DNA of 33,707 bases from positions 1-33,707 of the forward strand of contig DATDTD010000023.1 in the NCBI GenBank assembly GCA_035290965.1. Reading direction: 5' to 3'. Below the pieces are notes generated by a model. The model saw only the letters and a list, made by a program, of their open reading frames with translations. It was not told the DNA's origin and made no database searches. Positions 21,628-30,623 of this stretch are shown here, piece after piece; the first letter of the stretch is position 1, and every line of letters begins with the position of its first letter. Origin of the DNA: JAGVNX01 sp035290965 (GTDB lineage Archaea; Iainarchaeota; Iainarchaeia; Iainarchaeales; GCA-2688035). Both the position numbers and the translations under genes were made by a program.

Positions 21628-22344
21628 ATGGTTTTAAAGGAAAGGTTTTCCGAGCCAAAAATACTGCTTGTTGATTTTCACGGGACAGTAGCGCCAAGCA
21701 TGGAGCCCCTGGCTGAGGTTTTTGCGGATATAATCCAGGAAGCTTATCCCGAAGCCAAGCGCAGTGTCCTGATTAAGCGCTATGTGCAAAGCAAGGGAAC
21801 CCCGATTGAAGAGCAGTCAAGGCAGGCGTTAAAGCTTGTTGACGGCAGGGAGCATTTGCACAGCGAGGGGCTTGAGTTGGGAGAAAAAATCTGGCGCAGT
21901 TTTGTGAAATTAAAAATAAGGCCCTTTAAGGAAATTCCTTCCGGATTGGCAAGGCTGAAAAAGCTCGGCTGGAAAATTTTTTTGAGCACTGATAATCCGC
22001 AGTGGGTTGCGGAAAAGCTTGTCGACAATGTGGGATTAAGAATGTATTTTGACGGCATTCTCGGAAGCGATGTCACAGCCGGGCATAAGGAGCACAAGGT
22101 AGTGCGCCATGTCCGAGCGCTTGCGGAAAAATTCGGCATAAAGCCGGCCGATTATTCCAGGCATTTTGCTTATTTCGGAGACAGCAGGGGAGAAATGGAA
22201 AACGCAAAAAAAATCGGGATTTTCGGGATAGGCAGGACAACAAGTTATCCCGCAGGAAAAATGAGGCTGGCAGGCGCGAGAAGAATAGTGCACGGCACTG
22301 GCTTAAAAGCAAGGCGCAGCATGCTGGCTTATTTGAAAAAATAA
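21628..22344 (+). CDS. HAD-superfamily hydrolase, DxH variant
   Basis: A 238-aa HAD hydrolase. Motif I is ILLVDFHGTVAPS: the nucleophile Asp is present, but the second Asp (general acid/base) is His. Motif II is in IFLSTDNPQW, motif III Lys in TAGHKEHKVVRH and motif IV in FAYFGDSRGEMENAKKIG. The cap is a small helical insertion after motif I. The His at the acid/base position may reduce or alter phosphatase activity. ATG 21628 is preferred to TTG 21610 because the promoter spacing fits and the homology begins after it. It converges on the GGPP synthase gene with a 41-base gap. Substrate unknown. Confidence 0.82.
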   Translation: MVLKERFSEPKILLVDFHGTVAPSMEPLAEVFADIIQEAYPEAKRSVLIKRYVQSKGTPIEEQSRQALKLVDGREHLHSEGLELGEKIWRSFVKLKIRPFKEIPSGLARLKKLGWKIFLSTDNPQWVAEKLVDNVGLRMYFDGILGSDVTAGHKEHKVVRHVRALAEKFGIKPADYSRHFAYFGDSRGEMENAKKIGIFGIGRTTSYPAGKMRLAGARRIVHGTGLKARRSMLAYLKK

Positions 22345-22385
22345 CTGCTTTGATTTTCAGCCAATCAGAAAATTATTTTTTTGCC

Positions 22386-24857
22386 TCAGATTTTTCTTTC
22401 AATCAGATAATCCGCGAATTCTTTCAGTGTTTTTTTTGCAGGGCTTTCTTTCAGCACAGGATTGAGCTTTTTCCATGCTTGCTTCACTAGGCTTTTTGCC
22501 TTTTCGCGCGCGTATTCGATTGAATTGTTTTTTTTGATTATTGCAATTGCCTCGTTAATGGTTTCCTGTTCTGTGGGATGCGCATTGAGTATTTCCAACA
22601 GCCTCTGCTTTTCCGATTCCTCTGCATACTGCAATGCGTGCAATACCATTATTGTCCTTTTTCCCTCGTGAATGTCTTCTCCTACTCCCTTTCCCTTCTG
22701 GAATTCTTCTCCCACAAGATTCAGAATATCGTCCTGTATCTGGAATGCAACTCCGATTGTTTCCCCGAATTTTCCAAGCGCCTTTTCCTGTGCGGGCTTT
22801 GCATTTCCAAGAATTGCGCCGAGCTTTGTGGAAAATCTTGTAAGCACGCCTGTTTTGTAAACGCACATCTGCAAATATTCCTGTTCTGAAATATCGCTTT
22901 TTTGTCCTCTATGCCAGTAAATATCCATTGCCTGCCCCATGCTTACTCTCAGCATTTCCTGGCTGTACAAATCATAAATTTTTCGAATTGTTTTTTCCTT
23001 CAGCTTGTATGGATTCCTGTAAAGCAGTGTCAGAGGTATAAAATACATTGCCGCGCCGTCATTGATTGCAGTGTCTAATCCGAAAAGAAGATAAGTGCAT
23101 TTTTTTCCGCGGCGGGTTTCCGAGCAGTCCTCTGCATCATCTGAAATCAATGTGTTGTGGGTTACTATTCCATTTGAGAAATAATTGTGCGTGCCTTCAA
23201 TCTGAATATCGAATGTCTGTTGCTCTCCAAGTTCCTTTATTTTTCTTACGCTGCTGAAGCCGAGCTGCTGCAATGAAAAACCAACAGGAAGAGAAGGGAT
23301 TTTTTCTTCCTGACGAAATTGAATATGCCTTCCCTGAACTGTTTGCGCGAGCCTTTCCTTGTAAAACTGCAGTTCTGTACAGATTTCATTTAACACTCTT
23401 TCGCCGGAAGACAAGTGCAATGCAAACAATTCTGAAGTTTTTTTGTTTACATGGCGCTTAAAATGCGAATTGTCCACTGTTCTGCTTCTTACATTGCCAG
23501 TTACAAACCCCATGCTGTCAAGCAATGCTTTAAGCTGAACAATTAATTTTTTGCTGCCGCATTCAAAAGTTGTTTGGGCCTCTTTTGTAACTGTGCCGTC
23601 AGAATCAAGATAGCCTTTTACAAAGGCAAGCCTGTGTTTTTTTGGCAGCCTGAAAACCCATTCGGGAATTTCCTTTTCCAAGGCATGCTTTGCAAAACCA
23701 AGGTTTTGAAACAAGCTTGCAATTGCTTTTGAACAGCAGGTAATCTGATTTTCATCCAGGGCCGGATTGTGCCTGAAAAGATTTTCAACAAGCATTTCAT
23801 ATTCTTTCCTTCCGGGCATGTTTTTTGGGATGCACAAGCCTGTCCTTCCTCCTGCAACATCAATGTATCCGTCTCCTAAAATAAAACCGCACAATTGTGA
23901 GAGTTCAAGGGAAAATTCTGTCGGAATAATGTTTTTGTCTTTGGCTGCTTTTGGAATGCATTTTAATTCTGGAAAAATGCCTTCTTCCATTGCAATTTCT
24001 TTTGTAATAACCAGCAAGTCGCCTATTTCAATCTCGTTTGCATGCTTCCATTCGAAAACAATGTCTGCTTTTTCAAAAAGGCACTGCCGTTTTTCCCAAT
24101 TGCCGTCAATCCCGATTTCAAGGGTTTCTGAAATTCTTTTTACAATTCTTTCAGGCAACAGGCAGCTTGCAGTGCAATACAAAGCGTTTTTCATGTGCCG
24201 CAAAGAAAACTCGCTTGTCCCAAGAGCGGGATAAGTTTTTTCGCAAAAATCGGAAATAGTATAATCAAGATGCGCAAGCCTTGCCTCGAGATTTATCCTG
24301 CCTTTTTGCGTAAGCGCATATCTTGCCGGCTGTTTTTTGCTTGCAACCAAAAAAGGATGGTTTTCAGTGGCTTTCAATTCCCTGTTCGTTGCCTTTATCA
24401 GCAACACTTTCTTTATTCCATTTTCATGAATCTTTTCAACAGGCCTTTCTACAATTGAAAAGTCATTGTCAAGGGAAAGAACCTTGTCGCCTTGCTTTAT
24501 GTCAGTTATTTTTTTTGGGATTCCCTCTGCAGTCCAAATTAAAGTGTCTCCAGTAACACAACCGTTATGTACAAGTTCAACAAGCGGGCTCATTTTCAAT
24601 GCAAGTTCTTTTTTTCCGCCTACTGCCTCGCATGAAAGAATTGTAAGCGCGGGGCGCAGCCTTTTTCCGCCCCTGTCTAATAAATCCCAGATTGGCTCTG
24701 CTGCGCTTTTTGTAATTGTTTCCTCATCGTAAGCAAAATCAGCCTTGTCCAATGCATATTCAAGCCATTTTTTTCCTATCTGCCGTGGAAAAACCTTTTC
24801 CATTTCCTTGTCAACCAAGGGCTGGACTTTTTTCAAATAGTCTTCTATTGCTCCCAA
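22386..24857 (-). CDS. Geranylgeranyl diphosphate synthase (polyprenyl synthase) interrupted by an intein
   Basis: Builds the C20 (or longer) prenyl chain of archaeal lipids from IPP and allylic diphosphates. The 823-residue precursor holds 354 extein residues, the normal length for this family, and a 469-residue intein at residues 100-568. The extein has GGKRLRPAL (IPP-binding), the first Asp-rich motif in LISDDAEDCSETRRGK (DDxxD with the RRG), GQAMDIYW, and the second Asp-rich region FQIQDDILNLVGEEFQKGKG followed by GEDIHEGKRT. The second region is DDxxN rather than DDxxD, which is seen in some members. TTG 24857 is the start, backed by GGAAGGTG at the right spacing. Exact chain length cannot be read by eye. 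Confidence 0.93.
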   Translation of the reverse strand: MGAIEDYLKKVQPLVDKEMEKVFPRQIGKKWLEYALDKADFAYDEETITKSAAEPIWDLLDRGGKRLRPALTILSCEAVGGKKELALKMSPLVELVHNGCVTGDTLIWTAEGIPKKITDIKQGDKVLSLDNDFSIVERPVEKIHENGIKKVLLIKATNRELKATENHPFLVASKKQPARYALTQKGRINLEARLAHLDYTISDFCEKTYPALGTSEFSLRHMKNALYCTASCLLPERIVKRISETLEIGIDGNWEKRQCLFEKADIVFEWKHANEIEIGDLLVITKEIAMEEGIFPELKCIPKAAKDKNIIPTEFSLELSQLCGFILGDGYIDVAGGRTGLCIPKNMPGRKEYEMLVENLFRHNPALDENQITCCSKAIASLFQNLGFAKHALEKEIPEWVFRLPKKHRLAFVKGYLDSDGTVTKEAQTTFECGSKKLIVQLKALLDSMGFVTGNVRSRTVDNSHFKRHVNKKTSELFALHLSSGERVLNEICTELQFYKERLAQTVQGRHIQFRQEEKIPSLPVGFSLQQLGFSSVRKIKELGEQQTFDIQIEGTHNYFSNGIVTHNTLISDDAEDCSETRRGKKCTYLLFGLDTAINDGAAMYFIPLTLLYRNPYKLKEKTIRKIYDLYSQEMLRVSMGQAMDIYWHRGQKSDISEQEYLQMCVYKTGVLTRFSTKLGAILGNAKPAQEKALGKFGETIGVAFQIQDDILNLVGEEFQKGKGVGEDIHEGKRTIMVLHALQYAEESEKQRLLEILNAHPTEQETINEAIAIIKKNNSIEYAREKAKSLVKQAWKKLNPVLKESPAKKTLKEFADYLIERKI
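23154..24560 (-). mobile_element. Intein with LAGLIDADG endonuclease in GGPP synthase (469 aa)
   Basis: In-frame insertion bounded by Cys (CVTGDTLIWTAEG, block A) and Asn (FSNGIVTHN, blocks F/G), with Thr as the first downstream extein residue. Block B is ELKATENHPFLV with its T-x-x-H. The middle carries two LAGLIDADG helices, LCGFILGDGYID and FVKGYLDSDGTV, each with its acidic catalytic residue. All residues needed for splicing (Cys1, block B Thr and His, penultimate His, terminal Asn, +1 Thr) are present, so it should splice and may still home. It splits the extein four residues before the first DDxxD motif (HNG | TLISDDAED). Confidence 0.93.
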
Positions 24858-24921
24858 AGAAACACCTTCCTTGTTTGACAGATTTAACTGTTTTAGATTT
24901 TTAATTATAACTGTTTTTTTG

Positions 24922-25128
24922 TCAGAAGTCCTGTTTCCGCGCGCGTACGAATTCCTGGAATTCCGAAAGAATCCTGCGCCTGATAATCTTTGCCCTTTCG
25001 TGCGTTACACTTCCCTGCTTCTCCTGAAATGCGAGGTCTTCAAGCTGTTTTTTCTTTGCAGCCCTGTATGAATGCAGGTGCTGCCTTGCAAAAGTTTTAG
25101 GCACAGTCCTTCTTTTTTCCGCAATCAT
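24922..25128 (-). CDS. Small basic helical protein, unknown
   Basis: A 68-aa protein, mostly Lys/Arg/Glu/Gln-rich helix (LHSYRAAKKKQLEDLAFQEK, IIRRRILSEFQEFVRARK). No known motif. It lies 64 bases upstream of the GGPP synthase gene on the same strand and may be co-transcribed with it. The absence of a stop and the balanced composition favour a real gene, but I have no functional evidence. Confidence 0.5.
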   Translation of the reverse strand: MIAEKRRTVPKTFARQHLHSYRAAKKKQLEDLAFQEKQGSVTHERAKIIRRRILSEFQEFVRARKQDF

Positions 25129-25256
25129 TTTTACAGCTTCGATACTATTAGATTCTAACTTTTTTAATACTGCTGTTTTTTGTGCTTATGCAGAAAGAGT
25201 GTTTTTTTGAAAAGGTTTTAATGGGTTTTCCTATCCTATACTTACAGTGATTTTTT

Positions 25257-25958
25257 TTGCCTGAAACAAGCCTGCATGTTGAACTTCTTAACTTTACTCC
25301 CGAGCCTTCTCTCACTGCTGCAACTGCAGGGCACATCTGCTATGCAGGAGTCGGAATTTCAGAGCTCAAAAAAAAGGTTTCTCCCGATTATGCAAAAAAA
25401 CTCATCAAGTCCTTGATTGCCTCAGGGCATGAATCTCCGTTAGAGCACGCTTCCTTTACTTTTGGAATCGAGGGAGTTTCAAGGGCTTTAACGCACCAGC
25501 TTGTAAGGCACAGAATCGCGAGTTTTTCACAGCAATCCCAGCGCTATGTAAAGGAAGGCGGTTTTTCATTTATTGTCCCCCCGAAAATAAAGGCTGACAG
25601 GGAAGCGCACAAAAAATTTCTTGAGGCAATTGAATTTTCGCGCAAGGCATATGAGGAAATGCTGAAAATTTCTCCCGCAGAAGATGCGCGCTTCCTGCTT
25701 CCGAATGCCTGTGAAACAAGGATAATAATGACAATGAACACGCGTTCTTTGTACAATTTTTTTGACAGGCGCTGCTGTACGCGCGCCCAGTGGGAAATCC
25801 GCGCTCTTGCAAACAAAATGTTAGAGCTCTGCAGGAACATTGCTCCCGATTTATTTCCCTACGGCGCAATATGCGAGCGCATTGGTTATTGCCCTGAGCG
25901 CGAAACATGCGGAAAATTCCCATTGAAAAAAGACGCATTGAAATCCGGCAATGCCTGA
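25257..25958 (+). CDS. thyX: Flavin-dependent thymidylate synthase ThyX
   Basis: Makes dTMP from dUMP using FAD, NADPH and methylene-tetrahydrofolate (or an archaeal folate analogue). The 233-aa protein has the ThyX signature RHRIASFSQQSQRY at residues 84-97 (RHRxxSxxxxSxR), preceded by HESPLEHASFTF (FAD/dUMP contacts) and followed by DARFLLPNACETRIIMTMN and the late R-x-x-W/C-type arginine region FFDRRCCTRAQWEIR. The start is TTG 25257, seven bases after GTGAT. It is transcribed alone from a promoter with a TATA-like GGTTTTAATG near 25217. Confidence 0.96.
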   Translation: MPETSLHVELLNFTPEPSLTAATAGHICYAGVGISELKKKVSPDYAKKLIKSLIASGHESPLEHASFTFGIEGVSRALTHQLVRHRIASFSQQSQRYVKEGGFSFIVPPKIKADREAHKKFLEAIEFSRKAYEEMLKISPAEDARFLLPNACETRIIMTMNTRSLYNFFDRRCCTRAQWEIRALANKMLELCRNIAPDLFPYGAICERIGYCPERETCGKFPLKKDALKSGNA

Positions 25959-25960
25959 AT

Positions 25961-26416
25961 TTATTCGTCGACTGTTATTTTTCCTTCGGAGTTTCTTCTG
26001 TCGTTTCTTTTTCTTCTGTCTGAAAAGCGCCTTGTGGAATGCAGGTAAAATTTGCCTGTCCTGCAGTCAAAGGTGAGAGTTACAAAAACTTTTTTGCCCT
26101 TGTATTCTGCTTCGAATTTTTTCGACACTTCCTGCAGCTGCGGGTTTGCAGCAGCTGTCTGCCGTAGTTCGTTCAGCCATTCCTGTTTTATTGTCCTTCC
26201 AATGTCCTGCGGGCCGAGTTTCCTGCCTTTTTGGATTGCCCTGCGCCTTCCGAAGAGTTTGCCTGTTGTTTCCCCGCGCGCAGAGGGCACTATAGAACGC
26301 CTTCCGAAGGCAATCTTTCTGCGTTCGGCTTCAAGAATCCGCCTTTCCTCTCCCTTGTAAACAAGCTCCGGCTTGGAGCTTATTTTGTAAACGCGTATTT
26401 TCCTTGCCTGCGGCAT
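25961..26416 (-). CDS. Basic protein of unknown function
   Basis: A 151-aa, very basic protein. Residues 25-75 are Arg-rich (ERRILEAERRKIAFGRRS, KLFGRRRAIQKGRKLGPQD). The second half is a beta-rich region (YKGKKVFVTLTFDCRTGKFY) ending in another basic block (RRFSDRRKRNDRRN). This suggests RNA or DNA binding, but I cannot name a family. It converges tail-to-tail with thyX (two-base gap) and is divergent from the dikinase gene. ATG 26416 has GAAGGAG about twelve bases upstream. Confidence 0.65.
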   Translation of the reverse strand: MPQARKIRVYKISSKPELVYKGEERRILEAERRKIAFGRRSIVPSARGETTGKLFGRRRAIQKGRKLGPQDIGRTIKQEWLNELRQTAAANPQLQEVSKKFEAEYKGKKVFVTLTFDCRTGKFYLHSTRRFSDRRKRNDRRNSEGKITVDE

Positions 26417-26545
26417 GCTATAAATTTGCTCCTTCAGGTTTTAATGCTATTGCCTCTGCGATTAGCTTTAAAATCCTTTTCCTATTCTAGATATTAAAAT
26501 TGGAAATTATTGCATAATTTCTTTTTTGTTTTTGGGGTGAGCTTT

Positions 26546-29500
26546 TTGAAAAACTATGTATTCGCTTTTAACGAAGTAAAAAAGGGAAATTCAGAGGAAA
26601 TGCAGTTTTTGCTGGGCAACAAGGGGGCGCAGCTAGCGGAAATGACTTCTTCAAAGTTGCCTGTTCCGCCCGGATTTACTATTACAACCGAAGCATGCAA
26701 GGAATTTTATTCTTCCAACAAAAAATGGCCTTCTGGCCTTGAAGAACAGGTAAAAAAGGCAATGAAAAAATTAGAAGCAAAAATGAAGAAAAAATTCGGC
26801 GACGAAAAAAACCCTTTGCTTGTTTCAGTGCGCTCAGGCTCCTATGTAAGCATGCCCGGCATGATGGAAACAATTTTGAACCTTGGATTGAACGACAAAA
26901 CAGTGCAGGGGCTTGCGGCAAAAACAAAAAACAAGCGAATGGCATTCGATTCTTACAGGCGCTTCATTACAATGTTCGGCGATGTTGTCCTTGATGTAAA
27001 GCATTCTGATTTTGAAAAAATTTTGGACAATGCAAAGGAAACAAAAGGAGTAAAATTCGACACAGAGCTTAATGCAGAAGACTTGGAAGCATTGATTCCA
27101 AAATACAAAAAGCTTGTAAGGGATTCCATTGGAAAGGATTTTCCCCAGGAAGTTTGGGAGCAGTTAAGGCTTGCAATCAGCGCTGTTTTTGATTCCTGGA
27201 ACGGGGCAAGGGCAATTGCATACAGGAACATTAACCATCTGAGGCACGATGCGGGAACAGGCGTAAATGTGCAGTCAATGGTTTTCGGAAACATGGGGGA
27301 ATCCTCAGGGACTGGGGTTTCCTTTACAAGAAATCCCGCTAACGGAAAAAAAGAGCATTACGGAGAATTTTTGGTTAATGCGCAGGGAGAAGACGTTGTT
27401 GCAGGAATAAGGACTCCAATGCAGATTGACGGAATGAAAAAACTCTGGCCAAAGGTTTACGCAGACCTTATAAAAGTTTACGAAAAACTGGAACTGCATT
27501 ACAGGGACATGCAGGACTTTGAATTCACAATTGAAGAGGGAAAGCTTTTCCTTCTCCAAACCAGATCTGGAAAAAGAACAGCGCACGCCGCAGTAAAAAT
27601 TGCTGTTGATATGCACAACGAAAAATTGATTTCAAAAGAAGAGGCTGTTTTGCGGGTAAAGCCTGAACAGCTTGACAAATTACTGCACAAGCAGTTAGAC
27701 CCTCTTGCCGTAAAAGAAAAAAAATCAATTGCAAAGGGAATAAACGCTTCTCCCGGAGCAGCAGTCGGAAAAGCAGTTTTCACAGCTGAAAAGGCAAAAG
27801 AGCTTTTTGAACAGAACCCCAAAGAAAAGCTTGTTTTGGTTAGATTGGAAACAAGCCCAGAGGACATTGAGGGAATGCATGTTGCACAGGGAATTTTAAC
27901 TGCACGCGGAGGAGCAACCTGTCTTGCCGGCGATACAACTGTTTTGACTGATAACGGCTTTTTTTCCTGCAAAGAATTGTTTGATGCAATTGAACAGGGT
28001 TTGAAGCCAAAAATTTTGTCTTTTGATTCTAGCGCAATGAAAACTGTTTGGAAGCCGATTATTGCTGCCGGCAAGAGGGAAGCAGAAGCAATTGAAATCA
28101 ATGTTTCTCAAAGCAGCAGAACAAAAAACAATTCTCTTGTAATAACTCCCGAACACAAAATGATGATTTTGGAGAATCGTTCTTTGATAAAAAAGCCGTT
28201 GGAAAATGTTTTGAGCGCAAACCAAATGGTTTCAATAATTGACAAGATTCCTTTGCAGGGTTCTTTGCACGACCCGAATTATGCTTTTTTAGTGGGGGCA
28301 ATTTTAACAGATGGTTGTTTGCAGCTTTCAAGGAGAAGGGGAAGGACTGTTTTTACTCAAAAGGGCACAAGCGAAAAACACGATTTTATAAGCAAAGTAA
28401 ATCTCCTGTTTTTTGAAAAGTTTGGAGTGCAGATGAAAGAAAGAGTAAAAAACTCTGTTTCAAATTATCAAGGCAGAGAAATTAGGGGCTCTGCTTTTGA
28501 TTATGTTTGCTCTCAAAAAGCTCCGACAGCGGTTTTACTGGAAACCAGGAGCAATCTTGTTAATTGGGTTCTGGATTTGGATGAGCAATCAACCTTGAAT
28601 TTTTTGGCTGGAGCAATTGACGGAGACGGCTCTTTTGGTAACAACAGATTGCATATTTATGTTGGCAACGAAAACCTATTGCAGGGAATTGTTATCTCTT
28701 GCCTGAAGCTTGGAATTGTTCCGCAGGTTACAACAAACAGGACAATTTGGCATGTTCAACTTGTTGAAAAAATGCAGGAAATTTGTTCTTATACTGCAAG
28801 AGTAAAGCCAAAAATCAGGGGCAACAAATACGAATCAAAGCTTTTTTCCACAAGGCAATTATTCGAAGATGTAAAACAAGAGATTGATTTTACTGGCAGA
28901 ATAAAGCCTGCAATTCGCGACAACAAAATGCTCGGAAAAGTAAAAATAATGAAGTATGTTTTCAAACCACGATTAAGAGAACAATTGAAAACAGAGATTG
29001 CAAAAGTGCTTGATTCAGATTTGCGAATGTACAGGGCGCAAAAAACAGCGGATGCAGGAACAATCGAGGTCTATAACTTTGAAGTTGATTCTTCAAACGA
29101 ATTGGACAAAAACTTTGTTGTTTTTTCAAAAAAAATGACTCCGATTTTGGTTTCAAATTCCCACGCAGCAGTTGTTGCGCGCGGAATGGGAAAGCCCTGT
29201 GTTTCAGGCGCATCCGACATTAATGTGGACGAGCAGAAAAAAGAATTCTCAAATAATTCCGGAGTTGTAATAAAGGAAGGCGACTGGCTTTCACTTGATG
29301 GAGGCACTGGAGAAGTTTTTGAAGGGCAGATTCCTCTTGTAGAGCCCACAATGCACGGAGACTTTTCTGTTTTAATGAACTGGGCAGATTCTTTCAGGAA
29401 ACTGAAAATAAAAACAAATGCCGATACTCCAAAAGATGCAGAGGTTGCAAAAAACTTCGGCGCAGAAGGAATAGGGTTGTGCAGGACAGAACACATGTTT

Positions 29501-30472
29501 TTTGAAGGGGAAAGAATAAAGGCAATGCGGAAAATGATTGTTGCAGAAACTCTCGCCGAAAGAGAGAAAGCGCTTGCAGAACTATTGCCTTTCCAGAAAG
29601 AAGATTTTAAGGGCTTGTTCAAAGTTATGGACAATCTCCCTGTAATAATAAGATTTTTGGACCCTCCTTTGCATGAGTTTTTGCCAAAAGAAGAAAAAGA
29701 AATCAAGGAAATTGCGGGCGAGCTCGGAATTTCAGAGCAGAAGCTCAAAAACATTATTGCCTCTCTGCATGAATTCAATCCAATGCTCGGCTTCAGAGGC
29801 TGCAGGCTTTGAGTTCAGTATCCTGAAATTACTTCAATGCAGGCAAAAGCAATTTTCCTCGCGGCTCTTGAAAACCAGAAGGAAGGCTTAAAGCCTGTTC
29901 CCTGGATTGAAATTCCGATTGTGGGAAACATAAAGGAATTCCTATTGCAGAAAGAGCTTGTTGAAAAAGAAGCAGTTGCAACTGGCGCAAAGGGAAAAGT
30001 CAATTATAAAATAGGGACAATGATTGAAGTTCCGCGCGCCTGCATGGTTGCAGATGTGCTTGCAAAAGAAGCCGACTTTTTCAGCTTCGGAACAAACGAT
30101 TTAACACAGATGAGCTGCGGTTTTTCAAGGGACGATGCGGGAAAATTCCTCAAAAAATACGTTGAAATTGGAATCTATGAAAGAGACCCTTTCCAGAGCA
30201 TTGATCAAGAGGGTGTAGGCGGTTTCATGAAAATGGCAATTGAAAAAGCCCGTTCAGTAAAACCGCATCTTGAAATAGGAATCTGCGGAGAGCACGGCGG
30301 CGAGCCTGCTTCAGTAGAATTCTGCCACAGAATAGGCTTGAACGATGTAAGCTGTTCTCCCTACAGAGTTCCGATTGCGCGCCTTGCAGCAGCGCAGGCT
30401 GCAATCAAGGAAAAAACCACGCAGGGAAAGCCAGCTGGCAAAACAAAAAAGAAAACAGCAAAGAAAAAATAA
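26546..30472 (+). CDS. ppdK: Pyruvate phosphate dikinase with intein; in-frame TGA at 29810
   Basis: Interconverts pyruvate, ATP and Pi with PEP, AMP and PPi (gluconeogenic or glycolytic). The start is TTG 26546 with GGGGTGA five bases before it (MKNYVFAFNEV matches family N-termini). The ATP-grasp part has GNKGAQLAEM and VRSGSYVSMPGMMETILNLG; the swivelling domain has GGAT-SHAAVVARGMGKPC with the phosphohistidine, split by the intein; the PEP barrel has GAEGIGLCRTEH, GFRGCRL, SFGTNDLTQM and ICGEHGGEPASVEF with the catalytic Cys. After removing the 413-aa intein, 895 residues remain, a normal size. Codon 1089 is TGA just after GCRL, where the family has a small residue, and the frame continues with YPEITSMQAKAIF to TAA 30472. 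As written, the product would stop before the catalytic Cys and be inactive. Confidence 0.9.
27920..29158 (+). mobile_element. Intein with LAGLIDADG endonuclease in pyruvate phosphate dikinase (413 aa)
   Basis: In-frame insertion from Cys (CLAGDTTVLTDNGFF, block A) to Asn (TPILVSN), with Ser as the first downstream extein residue. Block B is LVITPEHKMMI with T-x-x-H; block F includes VYNFEVDSSNELDKNFVVF. Two LAGLIDADG helices, FLVGAILTDGCLQ and FLAGAIDGDGSFG, keep their acidic residues. The penultimate residue is Ser instead of the usual His, a known but less common variant. It sits inside the phosphohistidine motif (GGAT | SHAAV), the same kind of site used by inteins in archaeal PEP synthase. 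Confidence 0.93.
29810..29812 (+). other. In-frame TGA inside the dikinase gene
   Basis: TGA follows GGCTGCAGGCTT (GCRL) and precedes GTTCAGTATCCTGAAATT (VQYPEI). Both sides are in the same frame and both match the family, so this is a nonsense codon and not a frameshift. Family members have Gly, Ala or Ser here. Confidence 0.9.
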
Positions 30473-30483
30473 TTCTTCTTCAA

Positions 30484-30532
30484 GGCACTGCAATAAGCCC
30501 AACCGGCTTATTGCGTGCCTGCGTTTTTTTTT
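30484..30532 (+). terminator. Hairpin plus T-run after the dikinase gene
   Basis: GGCACTGCAATAAGCC (30484-30499) pairs with GGCTTATTGCGTGCC (30505-30519) across a five-base loop, with a single bulged T, and is followed by T9 at 30524-30532. This is an unusually strong intrinsic-type terminator for an archaeon and lies 12 bases after the stop codon. Confidence 0.8.
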
Positions 30533-30623
30533 ATCCGGAAAAAATCGAAAGAAACAAACTAATTCTATGCCTGTCTAGTAAAGAAAAAGAACTGTTTGCC
30601 TAGCTTTCTTTAAACCAACAATT

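Noticed and set aside
29810..30532. TGA at 29810 read as selenocysteine, with the 3' hairpin as an archaeal SECIS element
   Set aside because: Archaeal SECIS elements lie in 3' untranslated regions, so the idea was tempting, but the hairpin lacks the GAA/A internal loop, ends in a T-run like a terminator, and family members have a small non-Cys residue at this position.
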